DNA from: Desulfovibrio sp. MES5
GTDB taxonomy: Bacteria; Desulfobacterota; Desulfovibrionia; Desulfovibrionales; Desulfovibrionaceae
Length of the DNA stretch: 42,707 bases
Direction of reading: 5' to 3'
NCBI RefSeq assembly: GCF_002237645.1
Contig: NZ_MJUZ01000021.1
Coordinates: 1 to 42,707, forward strand
The notes below the pieces were generated by a model. The model ran no database searches and was not told the DNA's origin. It saw nothing but the letters and a program-made list of their open reading frames with translations. The translations under genes and the position numbers were made by a program. Shown in pieces: positions 1-8,090 of this stretch; within the stretch, counting starts at the first letter, position 1, and the number at the start of each line of letters is the position of its first letter.

Positions 1-22
1 AATCTTTCCGGGCCAGCGAACT

Positions 23-238
23 AAAGTCATTATGCAGTTTTGTATGAGCGAGGGAGACTTATGCTCCCCTTTGCCCAGACTGTCAATCACTTATTTTCGC
101 TTTGCTGAAATGATTTCGGCATCGCAAGTAAAAGTCATTATTCAGTTTTGTATGAGCGGGAGGAGACTTATGCACCTCTTTTCGCACCCCGTCAATCACT
201 TTATTTCGGCCCGGCGAAATTTCTTTCGCCTGCGTGCC
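23..238. repeat. Two imperfect ~108-bp tandem repeat units
   Basis: Two units of about 108 bp lie head to tail (about 23-130 and 131-238). The first 28 bases of each differ at only one position (starts at 23 and 131). Later blocks such as GAGACTTATGC and GTCAATCACTT are also shared. Bases 1-22 resemble the end of a unit, and 231-259 begins another weaker copy, so the array probably extends past the window edge. Each unit carries a TTTCG/CGAAA-type inverted repeat (about 93-111 and 203-220). An open frame (32-259) crosses both units because the period is 36 codons. It has no ribosome-binding site and unconvincing composition, so I do not call it a gene. Confidence 0.6.
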
Positions 239-304
239 GTTTCAAAGTCAGTAGCGTGACAGGAATTGCACAATAGGCAGATCATCGTTTTTTGTCAACA
301 TCCA

Positions 305-369
305 ATCCCTTTCACAAAGGGATAACGCCTCGTCTTTTTAACGGTTATTAAATAACTATGGCTAGTTAT
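305..369. other. Small inverted repeats in the gene-free leader
   Basis: Two short perfect inverted repeats lie here: ATCCCTTT-cac-AAAGGGAT at 305-323 and ATAACTA-tggc-TAGTTAT at 352-369. The first is not followed by a T-tract, so it is not an obvious terminator. No gene is seen between 1 and 634. Confidence 0.35.
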
Positions 370-440
370 AGGCTAAAATTAGCAAGAGTCTCCCTGATTC
401 ACGCTCGATTTGGTTGCATTGGTCTTTCCATACACAGCTT

Positions 441-460
441 ATTTCGTCTTTTAACGAAAT
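441..460. promoter_or_regulatory. Upstream operator-like palindrome O1 of the metal-resistance operon
   Basis: ATTTCG-N8-CGAAAT is a perfect 6+6 inverted repeat. It ends three bases before the -35 box at 464. The same arms with the same 8-base spacer recur at 490-509. ArsR-family dimers bind palindromes near or over their own promoter, so this is a likely site for the regulator encoded at 635. Confidence 0.6.
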
Positions 461-463
461 ATC

Positions 464-492
464 TTGACATCATTCCCGGTCATTTTTATATT
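464..492 (+). promoter_or_regulatory. Sigma-70-type promoter of the arsR-ATPase operon
   Basis: A consensus -35 TTGACA (464-469) is separated by 17 bases from a -10 TATATT (487-492). Transcription would start near 499, giving a leader of about 136 nt before the regulator ATG at 635. It is flanked by two matching palindromes, O1 just upstream and O2 overlapping the -10. Confidence 0.7.
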
Positions 493-509
493 TCGCCAGA
501 AGACGAAAT
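490..509. promoter_or_regulatory. Downstream operator-like palindrome O2 overlapping -10 and start site
   Basis: This is a second ATTTCG-N8-CGAAAT with arms identical to O1, 49 bases away centre to centre. It overlaps the last bases of the -10 box and the expected start site. A repressor bound here would block RNA polymerase directly, which is the usual ArsR/SmtB arrangement. Confidence 0.6.
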
Positions 510-634
510 GTTGCAGCGTCATCCATGCTCTTCTTTCTTTTATAGATGTGAAGTCAGGCAAGCTTGCTGTTCACCACTGGCAATGCCAGCATTAACGTAG
601 CAGCAAGCACTGCCGCAGTGAGACAGGAGAAATT

Positions 635-1078
635 ATGTTCAACTTTATCACTACCGTACGAGCCCTTGGTGATGAAAATCGTGTCCGCATTCTCATGGCA
701 TTGCGCCTGCGGACCCTGTGCGTGTGTGAAATAACCACCCTGCTTGGGCTGGCGGCATCCACCACTTCAAAACACCTCTTCTTGCTTCGTCAGGCGCGGC
801 TTATCGAAGGTATCAAAAAAGGCCGATGGGTGTACTACCGGCTGCCGCAAAATCCTTCACCTAGCATTCGTGCGGCCCTCGACTGGACCACAAGCGAACT
901 CGCGGGCTCTCCCCAGGTTGCCCAGGATGAGGCGGCCCTGCTGGGAATTACCCACAACACGAATATCCACGATTTTCTCAAGCGCAAGCATATACGAATC
1001 CCTGATGATGAGGCTGACGACAGCGATGACGCCTGTACCAGCGATGAAACTGCCGCCGCAGACCATATATCCAACTGA
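635..1078 (+). CDS. ArsR/SmtB-family metal-sensing transcriptional repressor
   Basis: The product is a 147-aa winged-helix repressor expected to release DNA when it binds a metal or metalloid. Residues 1-75 match the ArsR fold. A Cys-Val-Cys pair at 29-31 sits in the position of the ELCVCDL metal motif of ArsR/CadC-type sensors. It is followed by the recognition helix (about 40-60) and a wing ending near VYYRL. The C-terminal 70 residues are an unusual extension rich in Asp/Glu (DDEADDSDD) with one Cys. The start has a good AGGAG site (about 626-630). It is followed 30 bases later by the P-type ATPase, so the two form an operon. It probably autoregulates through palindromes O1 and O2. The family call is firm. 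The metal is not: Zn, Cd, Pb or As(III) are all possible, and the ATPase partner favours a divalent cation. Confidence 0.88.
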   Translation: MFNFITTVRALGDENRVRILMALRLRTLCVCEITTLLGLAASTTSKHLFLLRQARLIEGIKKGRWVYYRLPQNPSPSIRAALDWTTSELAGSPQVAQDEAALLGITHNTNIHDFLKRKHIRIPDDEADDSDDACTSDETAAADHISN

Positions 1079-1108
1079 TTCACAATGAGATCCTCAGGAG
1101 ACCCGACC

Positions 1109-3187
1109 ATGAGCAACTGCTCTACCGATAAACATGAAAGCTGCGGCCAGGATTGCGGGTGCAACCCCGCTGGAGGCCTTGCACCACTGCATGCGCATGA
1201 CCACACATGCGCATGCAACGGAAGTGTTCCCGCAACCGAAGTTCCTGCTGACGGCGAAGAATCCGGCTGCGGATGCAGCTCTTGCGGTTGTCACAGTCAT
1301 GAGCATGATCACGGATCAGGCAGCGACAAGCGCGAACTTTTGCTTATGGGCTTTTCTGCCGTGCTTTTCGCCACTGGCATGCTTGCTGATGACAGCATGG
1401 CCCAGCATGTCCCCAACTGGTTGGTATTAACTGTCTTTTATGCCCTGCCTTACATTCTTTGTGGATATGATGTTCTTCGACTGGGCCTTAAAAGCATCCT
1501 CAAAAAAGACTTCTTTAATGAATTCACTTTAATGAGTGGCGCGACCATAGCAGCCATCGCCTTGGGCGAGCTGCCTGAGGCCGTGGGGGTCATGCTGTTT
1601 TACCGCATCGGCGAGTTTGTTCAGGAGCGGGCTGCCGGTCATTCCCGCCGATCCGTCAAGGCGCTCCTGGCTGCGCGTCCGAGTATTGCGCACCAAATTG
1701 TTGATGACGGCAGCGTCCGTGACGTCAAGCCTGAAGACTTGGGCCCCGGCAGCCACATTCTTGTGCGGCCCGGTGAAAAAATCCCCCTGGACGGTACTGT
1801 GCTCGAAGGCGACTCCCAGGTTGACACCTCACCCCTCACGGGCGAATCGATTCCCTTAAGGCTCTTGCCTGGCGGTCGCGTGCATGCGGGAACCATCAAT
1901 CTGAACGGCTCGCTGCGGATAGAGGTCACATCCGCCTTTGCTGAATCGTCCATTGCGCGCATTCTGGAAATGGTGGAAAACGCCGTGGCCCGCAAAGCCC
2001 CCACTGAACGCTTCATAACCCGCGTGGCGCGCTGGTACACGCCTGCCGTCACGGGACTCGCCCTGCTGGTCGCCGTGATTCCGCCAGCGCTGGGCTTTGG
2101 CCCCTTTTCTGAATGGCTCTACCGGGCACTGGTTCTTCTGGTAATATCCTGCCCGTGCGCCCTGCTCATTTCCATTCCTCTCGGCTATTTTGGCGGCATA
2201 GGCGCTGCCTCGCGCAGGGGCATTCTTATCAAGGGCGGCGCGGTGCTGGACAGCCTGCGCGACATTCGCGTGGCCGCCCTGGACAAGACAGGCACCCTTA
2301 CCGAGGGCGTTTTTGAGGTCAATGCTGTCTTGCCCGCGCAGGACGTGGAGCCAGATGAACTGCTGACAACGGCCGCCCTGGCTGAAAGCCGTTCCAACCA
2401 CCCTATTGCGCGCTCCGTGATGCGGGCCGCGATCGAGGCCAACATTATTACCGATGACACGGCCATAAGCAGCATGCGGGAAATCCCCGGCAAGGGGGTC
2501 GAAGTGCATACTGCCGACGCCACCCTGCTTGCGGGCAATGCTGCGCTTATGGAGGCCTACGACATAGCGCCGCAGACCGTAACAGTGCCCGGAAGCGTTG
2601 TTCAGGTTGCCCGCAATGGCCGTCTGCTTGGAGCCCTTGTGGTTGCGGACCGACTCAAGCCGCAATCGCCGGAAGCCATTGAAGGCCTGCGCCGTATGGG
2701 CATAGGCACCATAGCCATGCTTACCGGAGACCGCACGGAACAGGCCCGTCCTGTGGCTGAACGCCTGAAGCTGGACATTCTCAAGGCAGACCTTCTGCCA
2801 GAAGACAAGGCAGATGCCCTTGAGGCCATTGGGCCCGTCAAGAACACGCTGTTTGTGGGGGACGGCATCAACGATGCGCCGGTGCTGGCCACGGCAGGCG
2901 TAGGGGTGGCCATGGGCGGTCTGGGCGCTGAAGCCGCCATTGAAACCGCCGACGTTGTCATTTTGGACGACAACCCGGCAAGGTTGCCGGAATTGCTCCG
3001 CATAGCCCGTCGCACCAGAACCATTGTGTGGCAAAACATTACTATGGCTCTTGGCATCAAAAGCGTTTTTATGGGGCTTGGCATCTTTGGGCTTTCGGGC
3101 CTGTGGGAGGCTGTGTTCGCTGACGTGGGCGTAGCGCTCATGGCGGTGCTGAACGCCGCCCGCGCCGGAAAAATCGATACCAAATAG
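1109..3187 (+). CDS. P1B-2-type Zn/Cd/Pb-exporting ATPase (ZntA/CadA-like)
   Basis: This inner-membrane pump exports divalent soft metals using ATP. I chose the ATG at 1109 (692 aa) because AGGAG at 1096-1100 precedes it at good spacing. The ATG at 1085 lacks such a site. The N-terminus has no classic CxxC HMA domain. It has instead a Cys/His-rich segment (about residues 3-75) with clusters such as CGCSSCGCHSHEHDH. The transmembrane metal site CPC is at 348-350, the phosphorylated Asp of DKTGT at 392, the nucleotide-binding His-Pro at 431-432, and the hinge GDGINDAP around 585. The last helices hold a Lys (NITMALGIK) and an Asp (FADVGVALM), which mark the P1B-2 (Zn/Cd/Pb) group. It is the second gene of the ArsR operon. 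Family assignment is confident; ion preference is inferred. Confidence 0.93.
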   Translation: MSNCSTDKHESCGQDCGCNPAGGLAPLHAHDHTCACNGSVPATEVPADGEESGCGCSSCGCHSHEHDHGSGSDKRELLLMGFSAVLFATGMLADDSMAQHVPNWLVLTVFYALPYILCGYDVLRLGLKSILKKDFFNEFTLMSGATIAAIALGELPEAVGVMLFYRIGEFVQERAAGHSRRSVKALLAARPSIAHQIVDDGSVRDVKPEDLGPGSHILVRPGEKIPLDGTVLEGDSQVDTSPLTGESIPLRLLPGGRVHAGTINLNGSLRIEVTSAFAESSIARILEMVENAVARKAPTERFITRVARWYTPAVTGLALLVAVIPPALGFGPFSEWLYRALVLLVISCPCALLISIPLGYFGGIGAASRRGILIKGGAVLDSLRDIRVAALDKTGTLTEGVFEVNAVLPAQDVEPDELLTTAALAESRSNHPIARSVMRAAIEANIITDDTAISSMREIPGKGVEVHTADATLLAGNAALMEAYDIAPQTVTVPGSVVQVARNGRLLGALVVADRLKPQSPEAIEGLRRMGIGTIAMLTGDRTEQARPVAERLKLDILKADLLPEDKADALEAIGPVKNTLFVGDGINDAPVLATAGVGVAMGGLGAEAAIETADVVILDDNPARLPELLRIARRTRTIVWQNITMALGIKSVFMGLGIFGLSGLWEAVFADVGVALMAVLNAARAGKIDTK

Positions 3188-3315
3188 AGCATGCAAGCTT
3201 TGAAAAAGTTACATGCGCTAATGCTGCACGGGAGTGCAGCGCGCCACAATGTGGCGTGAACTCTGCCGAGCTTTTGGCGTTGCGACGAAGGAAGCTACGG
3301 ATAAAGCTCGGCAGA
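3185..3315 (+). repeat. Structured intergenic repeat after the ATPase gene
   Basis: The segment starts with TAGAGCATGC, whose TAG is the ATPase stop codon. Three perfect hairpins follow: CTGCAC/GTGCAG (3224-3239), CGCCAC/GTGGCG (3242-3256), and a 13-bp stem beginning TCTGCCGAG with arms at 3262-3274 and 3303-3315. None is followed by a T-tract. It resembles other TAG-N-GCA ... TTTGA elements in this window (8182, 18851, 29494, 37631). No gene is seen in 3188-3508. Confidence 0.5.
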
Positions 3316-3376
3316 ATGACAAAATAAAAGGTGGAACATTTCAAGGTTAATCTGATCGAGAAATATCAAACGCGCG

Positions 3377-3410
3377 AAGGGCGCTGCTTGTAAGGCAGTG
3401 CCCTTCTTTA
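3377..3410 (+). terminator. Rho-independent terminator of the arsR-ATPase operon
   Basis: The 11-bp stem AAGGGCGCTGC (3377-3387) pairs with GCAGTGCCCTT (3395-3405), with one G-T pair and a 7-base loop. The T-rich run CTTTATT follows. It lies about 190 bases after the ATPase stop. Confidence 0.65.
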
Positions 3411-3508
3411 TTAATACAGATCAGCGTGGAGAATACACATTCCCGAAGCTTACAACACCCCGTTACTGGGCATTACGACGCGGATCAACAGGGCAGCCAA
3501 GCTCCCAC

Positions 3509-3883
3509 TCAGCCCAACCATTCCACCTCGTGCCCGGCCAATCCAAGGGCCTCAAGGGCTTTTGACAGCGCGTCTTTTTTGACCAGTATATAATCGGTGT
3601 CATACGTGGAAAGCGCGAAAATACTGACTGACGCCTGAGCCAGCACCGTGGCCAGTCCCGCCAGCACGCCAGTCAGGCCGAAGTCCATTTGCCCCGCCAC
3701 CCTAAAAGCGCGCCAGCCGTCTTCGCGTGCAAGACAGTGCAACGGGGCATGTGCAGACAGACAAACCAAAGAAATTTCGGCATCCGTTCTGCCTATAAAA
3801 AGCCAGGGGGCCGCAAGGTTCACCTCATGCATGCCAGACACCTTGCAGACAGCAAACTCCCCTTCAAGCACCTCAAGACGCAT
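3509..3883 (-). CDS. ACT-domain protein (CASTOR/ACT_7-like)
   Basis: This 124-aa soluble protein probably binds a small ligand such as an amino acid. The sequence looks like two ACT-type halves. The C-terminal half (about 66-120) has the typical run FGLTGVLAGLATVLAQASVS followed by FALSTYDTDYILVKK, as in stand-alone ACT_7 proteins that regulate amino-acid-linked functions. The ATG at 3883 is preceded by a purine-rich GGTGGGG stretch. It lies 116 bases downstream of ruvB on the same strand, so it may be co-transcribed, but no functional link is evident. No catalytic domain is attached. Domain call is good; the ligand is unknown. Confidence 0.75.
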   Translation of the reverse strand: MRLEVLEGEFAVCKVSGMHEVNLAAPWLFIGRTDAEISLVCLSAHAPLHCLAREDGWRAFRVAGQMDFGLTGVLAGLATVLAQASVSIFALSTYDTDYILVKKDALSKALEALGLAGHEVEWLG

Positions 3884-3999
3884 AATTTTTCACCCCACCT
3901 AGAGCAGGCTGGCCGCCAGATTTTTTTTGCCCACAAAAGCTCTGCCAACAAGTATGAGCTTGGCAAGAAGCCGCACCAAAACCGCCGTGACGGCGTGCC

Positions 4000-4983
4000 T
4001 CAGGAAAGCAGGAGCTTCAGGTGCGTGTAGGCGCGCGAAGTGGCCATACGGCCACGCGGCGTACGCTTAAGAAACCCGCATTGGATAAGATATGGCTCAT
4101 AGATATCTTCAATTGTCCGCACTTCTTCCGAGCACGCCACTGCCAGGGTTTTTATGCCCACAGGGCCGCCGTCATAGTGCTTGATAAGCACTTCAAGAAG
4201 TTTACGGTCCATCTGGTCCAGGCCATGTTCGTCCACATCCATACGCTTAAGCGCCGCCGATGCCTCATGGCCCGTAACCTGCCCGTTGCCGTGCACCAGC
4301 GCAAAATCTCGCACCCGGCGTAGCAACCGGTTGGCGATGCGTGGCGTGCCGCGAGAGCGGCGGCCAATTTCCTCCGCTCCTTCCGGCGTAATGGACACGC
4401 CAAGAATACGGGCAGTGCGCTGCACGACACGGGCCAGATCTGTGGGGCTGTAGTATTCAAGCCGGGCCACAATGCCAAAACGGTCACGCAGCGGAGAAGA
4501 TATCAGCCCCATACGGGTGGTGGCCCCGGCCAGTGTGAAAGGCTCAAGATCAATTTTAACCGTTCGGGCTGCCGGGCCCTGCCCAATGACAAGGTCGAGC
4601 TTGAAGTCTTCCATCGCAGGATAAAGAACTTCTTCCACCGCAATGGGCATGCGGTGGATTTCGTCCACAAAAAGTATGTCGTGTCGACTCAGATTGGTAA
4701 GAATGGCGGCCAGATCCCCGCTGCGTTCCAGCACTGGACCAGATGTGCATACCAGATTGACGCCAAGCTCTGCGGCCATGATCTGGGCCAGAGTTGTCTT
4801 GCCAAGGCCGGGGTTGCCATAAAAAAGCGTATGGTCAAGAGCCTTGCCCCGTTCGCGGGCGGCATCAAGAAACACGCGCAGATTGGCCCGCAGGTCGTCC
4901 TGACCGATGAAGTCATCCAGACTGTGCGGACGCACGCTTTCGTCAATATTGACAACGTCCTCGGACTGACAAAAATCCGCCAT
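4000..4983 (-). CDS. ruvB: Holliday junction branch-migration motor RuvB
   Basis: RuvB is the AAA+ ATPase hexamer that drives branch migration of Holliday junctions with RuvA. The 327-aa product has Walker A GNPGLGKT at 56-63, Walker B DEIH at 107-110, a sensor-1 region with GATTRMG, the arginine-finger segment SPLRDRFG, and the C-terminal winged helix ending in TPRGR. Length is normal for the family. Its ATG overlaps the ruvA stop by one base (TGATG), so the two are translationally coupled. No ruvC is present upstream in this window. Confidence 0.97.
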   Translation of the reverse strand: MADFCQSEDVVNIDESVRPHSLDDFIGQDDLRANLRVFLDAARERGKALDHTLFYGNPGLGKTTLAQIMAAELGVNLVCTSGPVLERSGDLAAILTNLSRHDILFVDEIHRMPIAVEEVLYPAMEDFKLDLVIGQGPAARTVKIDLEPFTLAGATTRMGLISSPLRDRFGIVARLEYYSPTDLARVVQRTARILGVSITPEGAEEIGRRSRGTPRIANRLLRRVRDFALVHGNGQVTGHEASAALKRMDVDEHGLDQMDRKLLEVLIKHYDGGPVGIKTLAVACSEEVRTIEDIYEPYLIQCGFLKRTPRGRMATSRAYTHLKLLLS

Positions 4984-5597
4984 CAGGATCTCCCTCTGGC
5001 CAGCGTCTTCAGCGCGGCTCTGAGCGCGCCGGTCACATCCAGATCAGGTTCTTCAAGCAAGAGTTTTTTGACCATGGGGGCGCATTCGTCCTCGGCGTAG
5101 CCCAGATTGGCCAGGCCATCAAGCACATCCCTAAAAACTGACCCGGGCCGTTGGCCGGTCGCGGCCAGCACCGCAGCCTGCGGCGCCTCATCGACCTTGA
5201 GCTTATACTTGAGTTCCAGAAAAACATGTTGCGCGGTTTTTTTGCCGATCCCCGACACGCGGGTGAGCGCCATTACATCCTCTTCAAACACAATACGGCG
5301 CAGGTCATCGGGCCTGTAAATGGAAAGAATGGACAAGGCCGTGCGGGCGCCCACTTTTGAAATGGAAACCAAGACTTCAAATGTCTGGCGTTCTTCAAAG
5401 GTGGCAAAGCCAAAGAGTTCCAGCGCGTCTTCACGTACGGCAAGGCTTGTATACAGGGCAAGATGCTCTCCCCTGCCCGGCAGGGCCGACAAGGTGTGGG
5501 CGGGCAAAGCCACTTCGTAGCCCACGCCGCTTTCAGTGACGAGCAGGCAGGCATTGCCCCATATTTCGGCCAGGCGGCCTTCAAGGTAGGCGATCAT
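4983..5597 (-). CDS. ruvA: Holliday junction DNA-binding subunit RuvA
   Basis: RuvA recognises the four-way junction as a tetramer and loads RuvB. The 204-aa protein has the N-terminal OB fold ([19 protein letters not shown]), the acidic-pin region, helix-hairpin-helix motifs in the middle ([16 protein letters not shown] and [15 protein letters not shown]), and the small C-terminal RuvB-contact domain after a flexible Ala-rich linker. It is the first gene of the ruvA-ruvB pair on the minus strand and overlaps ruvB by one base. I saw no LexA-type box upstream. Confidence 0.96.
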   Translation of the reverse strand: MIAYLEGRLAEIWGNACLLVTESGVGYEVALPAHTLSALPGRGEHLALYTSLAVREDALELFGFATFEERQTFEVLVSISKVGARTALSILSIYRPDDLRRIVFEEDVMALTRVSGIGKKTAQHVFLELKYKLKVDEAPQAAVLAATGQRPGSVFRDVLDGLANLGYAEDECAPMVKKLLLEEPDLDVTGALRAALKTLARGRS

Positions 5598-6021
5598 GAA
5601 TTCCCTTGCATCTCAGAAAGTGCTGTTGGCGGCGCGAAGTGCGAACTGCCGCCAGCATTAGCGCAGATTTACGAAAAAATATACTTTTTTGGCGTTTTCG
5701 GCACGCTTGTTTCGATGCGCAACAGCCGGGCAAACCGCGCCTACGCCTTTATGGCGAGGCCAGCCGACCTAACCATCAGAGCACTTTCAAAGTAAAAGCT
5801 CTCTGCCACTGACCTGACGCATACGCCATGTAAAGCCAGGCAGCCTGCCGCATCCGGCCTGGCTTCATGTATTTGAGCCGGGCAAAACCTCACGCACGCA
5901 ACCACGCAACAGTCCATAGACAAAAAACAACCAGTATTGAAAAAAGGACGGCCCGTGATCTTTTCTAGACTAAGTGTATACGGAACAGCCCGAGTTTTCA
6001 AATACGACGGCAGCGTTTTTT
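5598..6021. other. Gene-free stretch between ruvA and moaA
   Basis: No convincing gene lies here. It holds the ruvA promoter region and a perfect 9-bp inverted repeat (5833-5865). It also has a divergent repeat copy (about 5716-5812) with GCGCCTACGCCTTT and a TTTCAAAGTAAA motif, both matching segments of the 31.1-kb element in inverted orientation. The open frames that cross it have no ribosome-binding sites or recognisable domains. Confidence 0.5.
5833..5865. terminator. Inverted repeat, possible terminator downstream of moaA
   Basis: AAGCCAGGC (5833-5841) and GCCTGGCTT (5857-5865) form a perfect 9-bp stem with a 15-base loop. CATG occurs on both sides. There is no clear T-tract on either strand, so terminator activity is uncertain. 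It is placed where the minus-strand moaA transcript would be expected to end. Confidence 0.35.
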
Positions 6022-7125
6022 TTAGCCGCCTATGCCCACCATCTGCTTGTTGGCCACGGCCCCCTTGGTTCTGCTGGCCAGCAAGTCCGCGCCTATGGGT
6101 TTTTCCGCACATGCCTCACGCACAAATTGCCCGATCTGCGCGTCGCTTACGTTTGTATCGCGCAACATATCGCGCAATCCGTATTCTCTGTCATCAAAAA
6201 GGCATGTGCGCAGGTTGCCGTCGCTGGTAATCCGCAGGCGGTTACACGAGCCACAGAAATGACAGCTCACAGCAGTGATAAAGCCCAGTCGCCCCAGGCC
6301 TCCCTCAATGGCAAACATGCGGGCTGGCCCGGCCTCGCCCAGATCGTCACGCGAGGGCATGAGCCGGGCGCGGGTTTCAGCTTCTGCACGAATCTGCGCA
6401 GCAGGCCAGAAGGTGTCTTCATTCCACAAGGTTCCATTACCCATAGGCATGAATTCGATAAAACGCAGATCAATGGGCATAGTCCGGGCTGCATGAATAA
6501 AATCGTCCATTTGGCGGTCATTAATGCCGCGCATGGCTACCGCGTTGATTTTAACCTTGATTCCCGCCTCCAGCAATTTATCCAGAGAGGCCAGCACCGC
6601 AGGCAACATGTCGCGCCCTGTGACGTGAGCAAACGTCTGCCTGTCAAAACTGTCCAGCGACATGTTGACGGCCTTTACGCCAATCTGCCGCAGCAGGGGG
6701 ATATGGGGTTCCAGCAAGGTCCCGTTGGTTGTAATCCGCAGATCCATGGCGGGAAAACGCTTGTGCAGCATATGTAAAAATTCATCACTGCCTTTACGCG
6801 CAAAAGGTTCGCCTCCTGTCAGGCGTACCTTGACCACGCCCATGGCGGCCATGATGGACACCATGCGGGCCATTTCTTCATAGCGCAGCACCTGCGGGTG
6901 CGGAATATGGGTCTGGCGGGCATTGCTGCAGCAGTAAATACAGCGCAGATTGCACCGGTCTGTAATGGAAAGCCGCAGATAGCGCACCGTGCGTCCGTGG
7001 CTGTCCACGAGAGGCGAAAGACTGCACCTGTCGTGGCAAAGGTTGGCGCTTTTCTGGCCGCCATCCGTCACCGAAGCGTCATCCCTGTTGCCAAGAAGCG
7101 AAAATGGATTTACATCTGCCTGCAT
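6022..7125 (-). CDS. moaA: GTP 3',8-cyclase MoaA (molybdenum cofactor synthesis)
   Basis: This radical-SAM enzyme converts GTP to 3',8-cyclo-GTP, the first step of molybdopterin synthesis. The 367-aa form starts at the ATG at 7125, which has AGGTG six bases upstream. A longer frame reaches 7161 but lacks a good site. The N-terminal cluster motif is CNLRCIYC (CxxxCxxC), preceded by YLRLSITDR. The SAM-binding GGEP follows in RLTGGEPF. The second cluster CxxCx13C is seen in FCGSCNR...LRTC. The chain ends in the required Gly-Gly. About 45 residues precede the radical-SAM core, longer than in E. coli. Its start codon overlaps that of the divergent gene at 7124. Mo or W enzymes such as formate dehydrogenases are typical cofactor users in sulfate reducers. 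Confidence 0.95.
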   Translation of the reverse strand: MQADVNPFSLLGNRDDASVTDGGQKSANLCHDRCSLSPLVDSHGRTVRYLRLSITDRCNLRCIYCCSNARQTHIPHPQVLRYEEMARMVSIMAAMGVVKVRLTGGEPFARKGSDEFLHMLHKRFPAMDLRITTNGTLLEPHIPLLRQIGVKAVNMSLDSFDRQTFAHVTGRDMLPAVLASLDKLLEAGIKVKINAVAMRGINDRQMDDFIHAARTMPIDLRFIEFMPMGNGTLWNEDTFWPAAQIRAEAETRARLMPSRDDLGEAGPARMFAIEGGLGRLGFITAVSCHFCGSCNRLRITSDGNLRTCLFDDREYGLRDMLRDTNVSDAQIGQFVREACAEKPIGADLLASRTKGAVANKQMVGIGG

Positions 7126-7414
7126 GAAACACCTGCTTATGGGAGCGGCCCTCGTGGGCATCCTGAGTTTAGCCTTGTGTGTCCCCCCGGTTGCCCGGGC
7201 TTGGGACGGATTTGATGCGGACTCAGCTGACCTTGTGGAAATAACCCCCGACCGCGTGCCTTTTCAAGGCGATGCGGTGGATGTTCGTAACTACGATTCC
7301 GATTCCGTTGAAACGTGTCTCGTTGAAAGCGTAACGCGCAATGCGCGCACTGTGGAACTGGTGGTGCGCACCCCTTCCGGCGCCAAGCGCACTCTCGTTA
7401 TGGAAGGACGCTGA
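7124..7414 (+). CDS. Small secreted protein (DUF5334-like)
   Basis: The 96-aa precursor has a clear signal peptide: basic Met-Lys-His, a hydrophobic core LLMGAALVGILSLALCV, and an ARA cleavage site before Trp-Asp. The mature part is about 70 residues of predicted beta structure with DVRNYDSDSVETCLVE and one Cys. It resembles short periplasmic proteins of the DUF5334 type found in sulfate reducers, a recollection rather than a search result. The start is fixed by the signal peptide. The ribosome-binding site is weak (GGAT about 14 bases upstream). Its ATG overlaps the moaA ATG on the other strand. Function unknown. Confidence 0.75.
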   Translation: MKHLLMGAALVGILSLALCVPPVARAWDGFDADSADLVEITPDRVPFQGDAVDVRNYDSDSVETCLVESVTRNARTVELVVRTPSGAKRTLVMEGR

Positions 7415-7453
7415 AAAAACATTGGGCGCGGCCCGTTCAAGGCAGCGCCCAAT
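7415..7453 (-). terminator. Terminator of the minus-strand gene ending at 7463
   Basis: ATTGGGCGC (7421-7429) and GCGCCCAAT (7445-7453) form a perfect 9-bp stem. On the minus strand it is followed by TTTTTT (complement of 7415-7420). It sits just beyond the 7463 stop and may also slow the plus-strand transcript. Confidence 0.75.
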
Positions 7454-7462
7454 GAAAGCCCC

Positions 7463-8047
7463 CTACTGGGGCGTTTCTTCATCCGCACCGCGCTCATGGC
7501 CTGGCAGAAGGATGCTGGCGCTCTCGGCCTGACCCTGACCTTTGGGGCATTGATCCTGAAGATGACAGATTTCACATCCCCCACGAAACGGAAAGTGCGT
7601 CACAACCGCATAGCGGCGGGACAGGACAGATGCGCCGGGCTTGTATTCAAGACCCAATTCGCTTAACACGGCACGCAAGGCCTCAGTTGGCCTGGGCGAG
7701 GGCGCACAGCCTGCATCCTCCACTTGCGGAAGCATCATCTGTACTGCGCTCATGCACATGAACTGGGCAAGATTATTGATCATAAAGCCGTCTGAGGCGG
7801 ATTTTCCCCAGGCCTCATCCACTTCAAGCTCCACTTCTTCCGGCAGCCATACCGCCAGATATGAAATTTTGCCCGTGGTTATTTCGCGCACTTTGAGTTG
7901 CGACAACCACTTTCCCCACAATTCAACCAGACGCTCAAGAACAGCCCCACCAAGGCGGGTTTCCTGGCTCATGACCAAAAAACCTTCCATGTCAAAATAG
8001 GGCCGGATGTCATGTTCCTTTACGCCAGCACTGCTTGCCTCGCTCAC
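7463..8047 (-). CDS. Conserved-looking hypothetical protein with C-terminal Cys motif
   Basis: I do not recognise this 194-aa protein. The start is a GTG at 8047, chosen because AAGGAG (complement of 8053-8058) lies five bases upstream. Upstream codons in frame have no such site. The sequence is acidic and probably cytosolic, with no signal peptide or membrane span. The middle has an alternating hydrophobic/acidic stretch (AVWLPEEVELEVDEAW). Near the C-terminus there is a Cys-rich motif GGCEICHLQDQCPKG (CxxC-x5-C), which could bind zinc or an iron-sulfur cluster. It may be co-transcribed with the weak ORF upstream (8091-8408) and ends at a strong terminator. Confidence 0.7.
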   Translation of the reverse strand: MSEASSAGVKEHDIRPYFDMEGFLVMSQETRLGGAVLERLVELWGKWLSQLKVREITTGKISYLAVWLPEEVELEVDEAWGKSASDGFMINNLAQFMCMSAVQMMLPQVEDAGCAPSPRPTEALRAVLSELGLEYKPGASVLSRRYAVVTHFPFRGGCEICHLQDQCPKGQGQAESASILLPGHERGADEETPQ

Positions 8048-8090
8048 ATACGCTCCTTCAATGAATAAAAACACGACCACGTGCCGTCGC

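Noticed and set aside
1..259. Tandem repeats considered as a CRISPR array
   Set aside because: Units are ~108 bp, diverge along their whole length, and do not show constant short repeats with variable spacers; no cas genes nearby.
32..259. 75-codon frame across the tandem repeats as a small gene
   Set aside because: No ribosome-binding site, and open frame persistence is explained by the 36-codon repeat period.
1856..3196. 446-codon open frame on the minus strand inside the P-type ATPase gene
   Set aside because: It is antisense to an intact, motif-complete gene, and has no domains; long antisense frames are common in GC-rich coding DNA.
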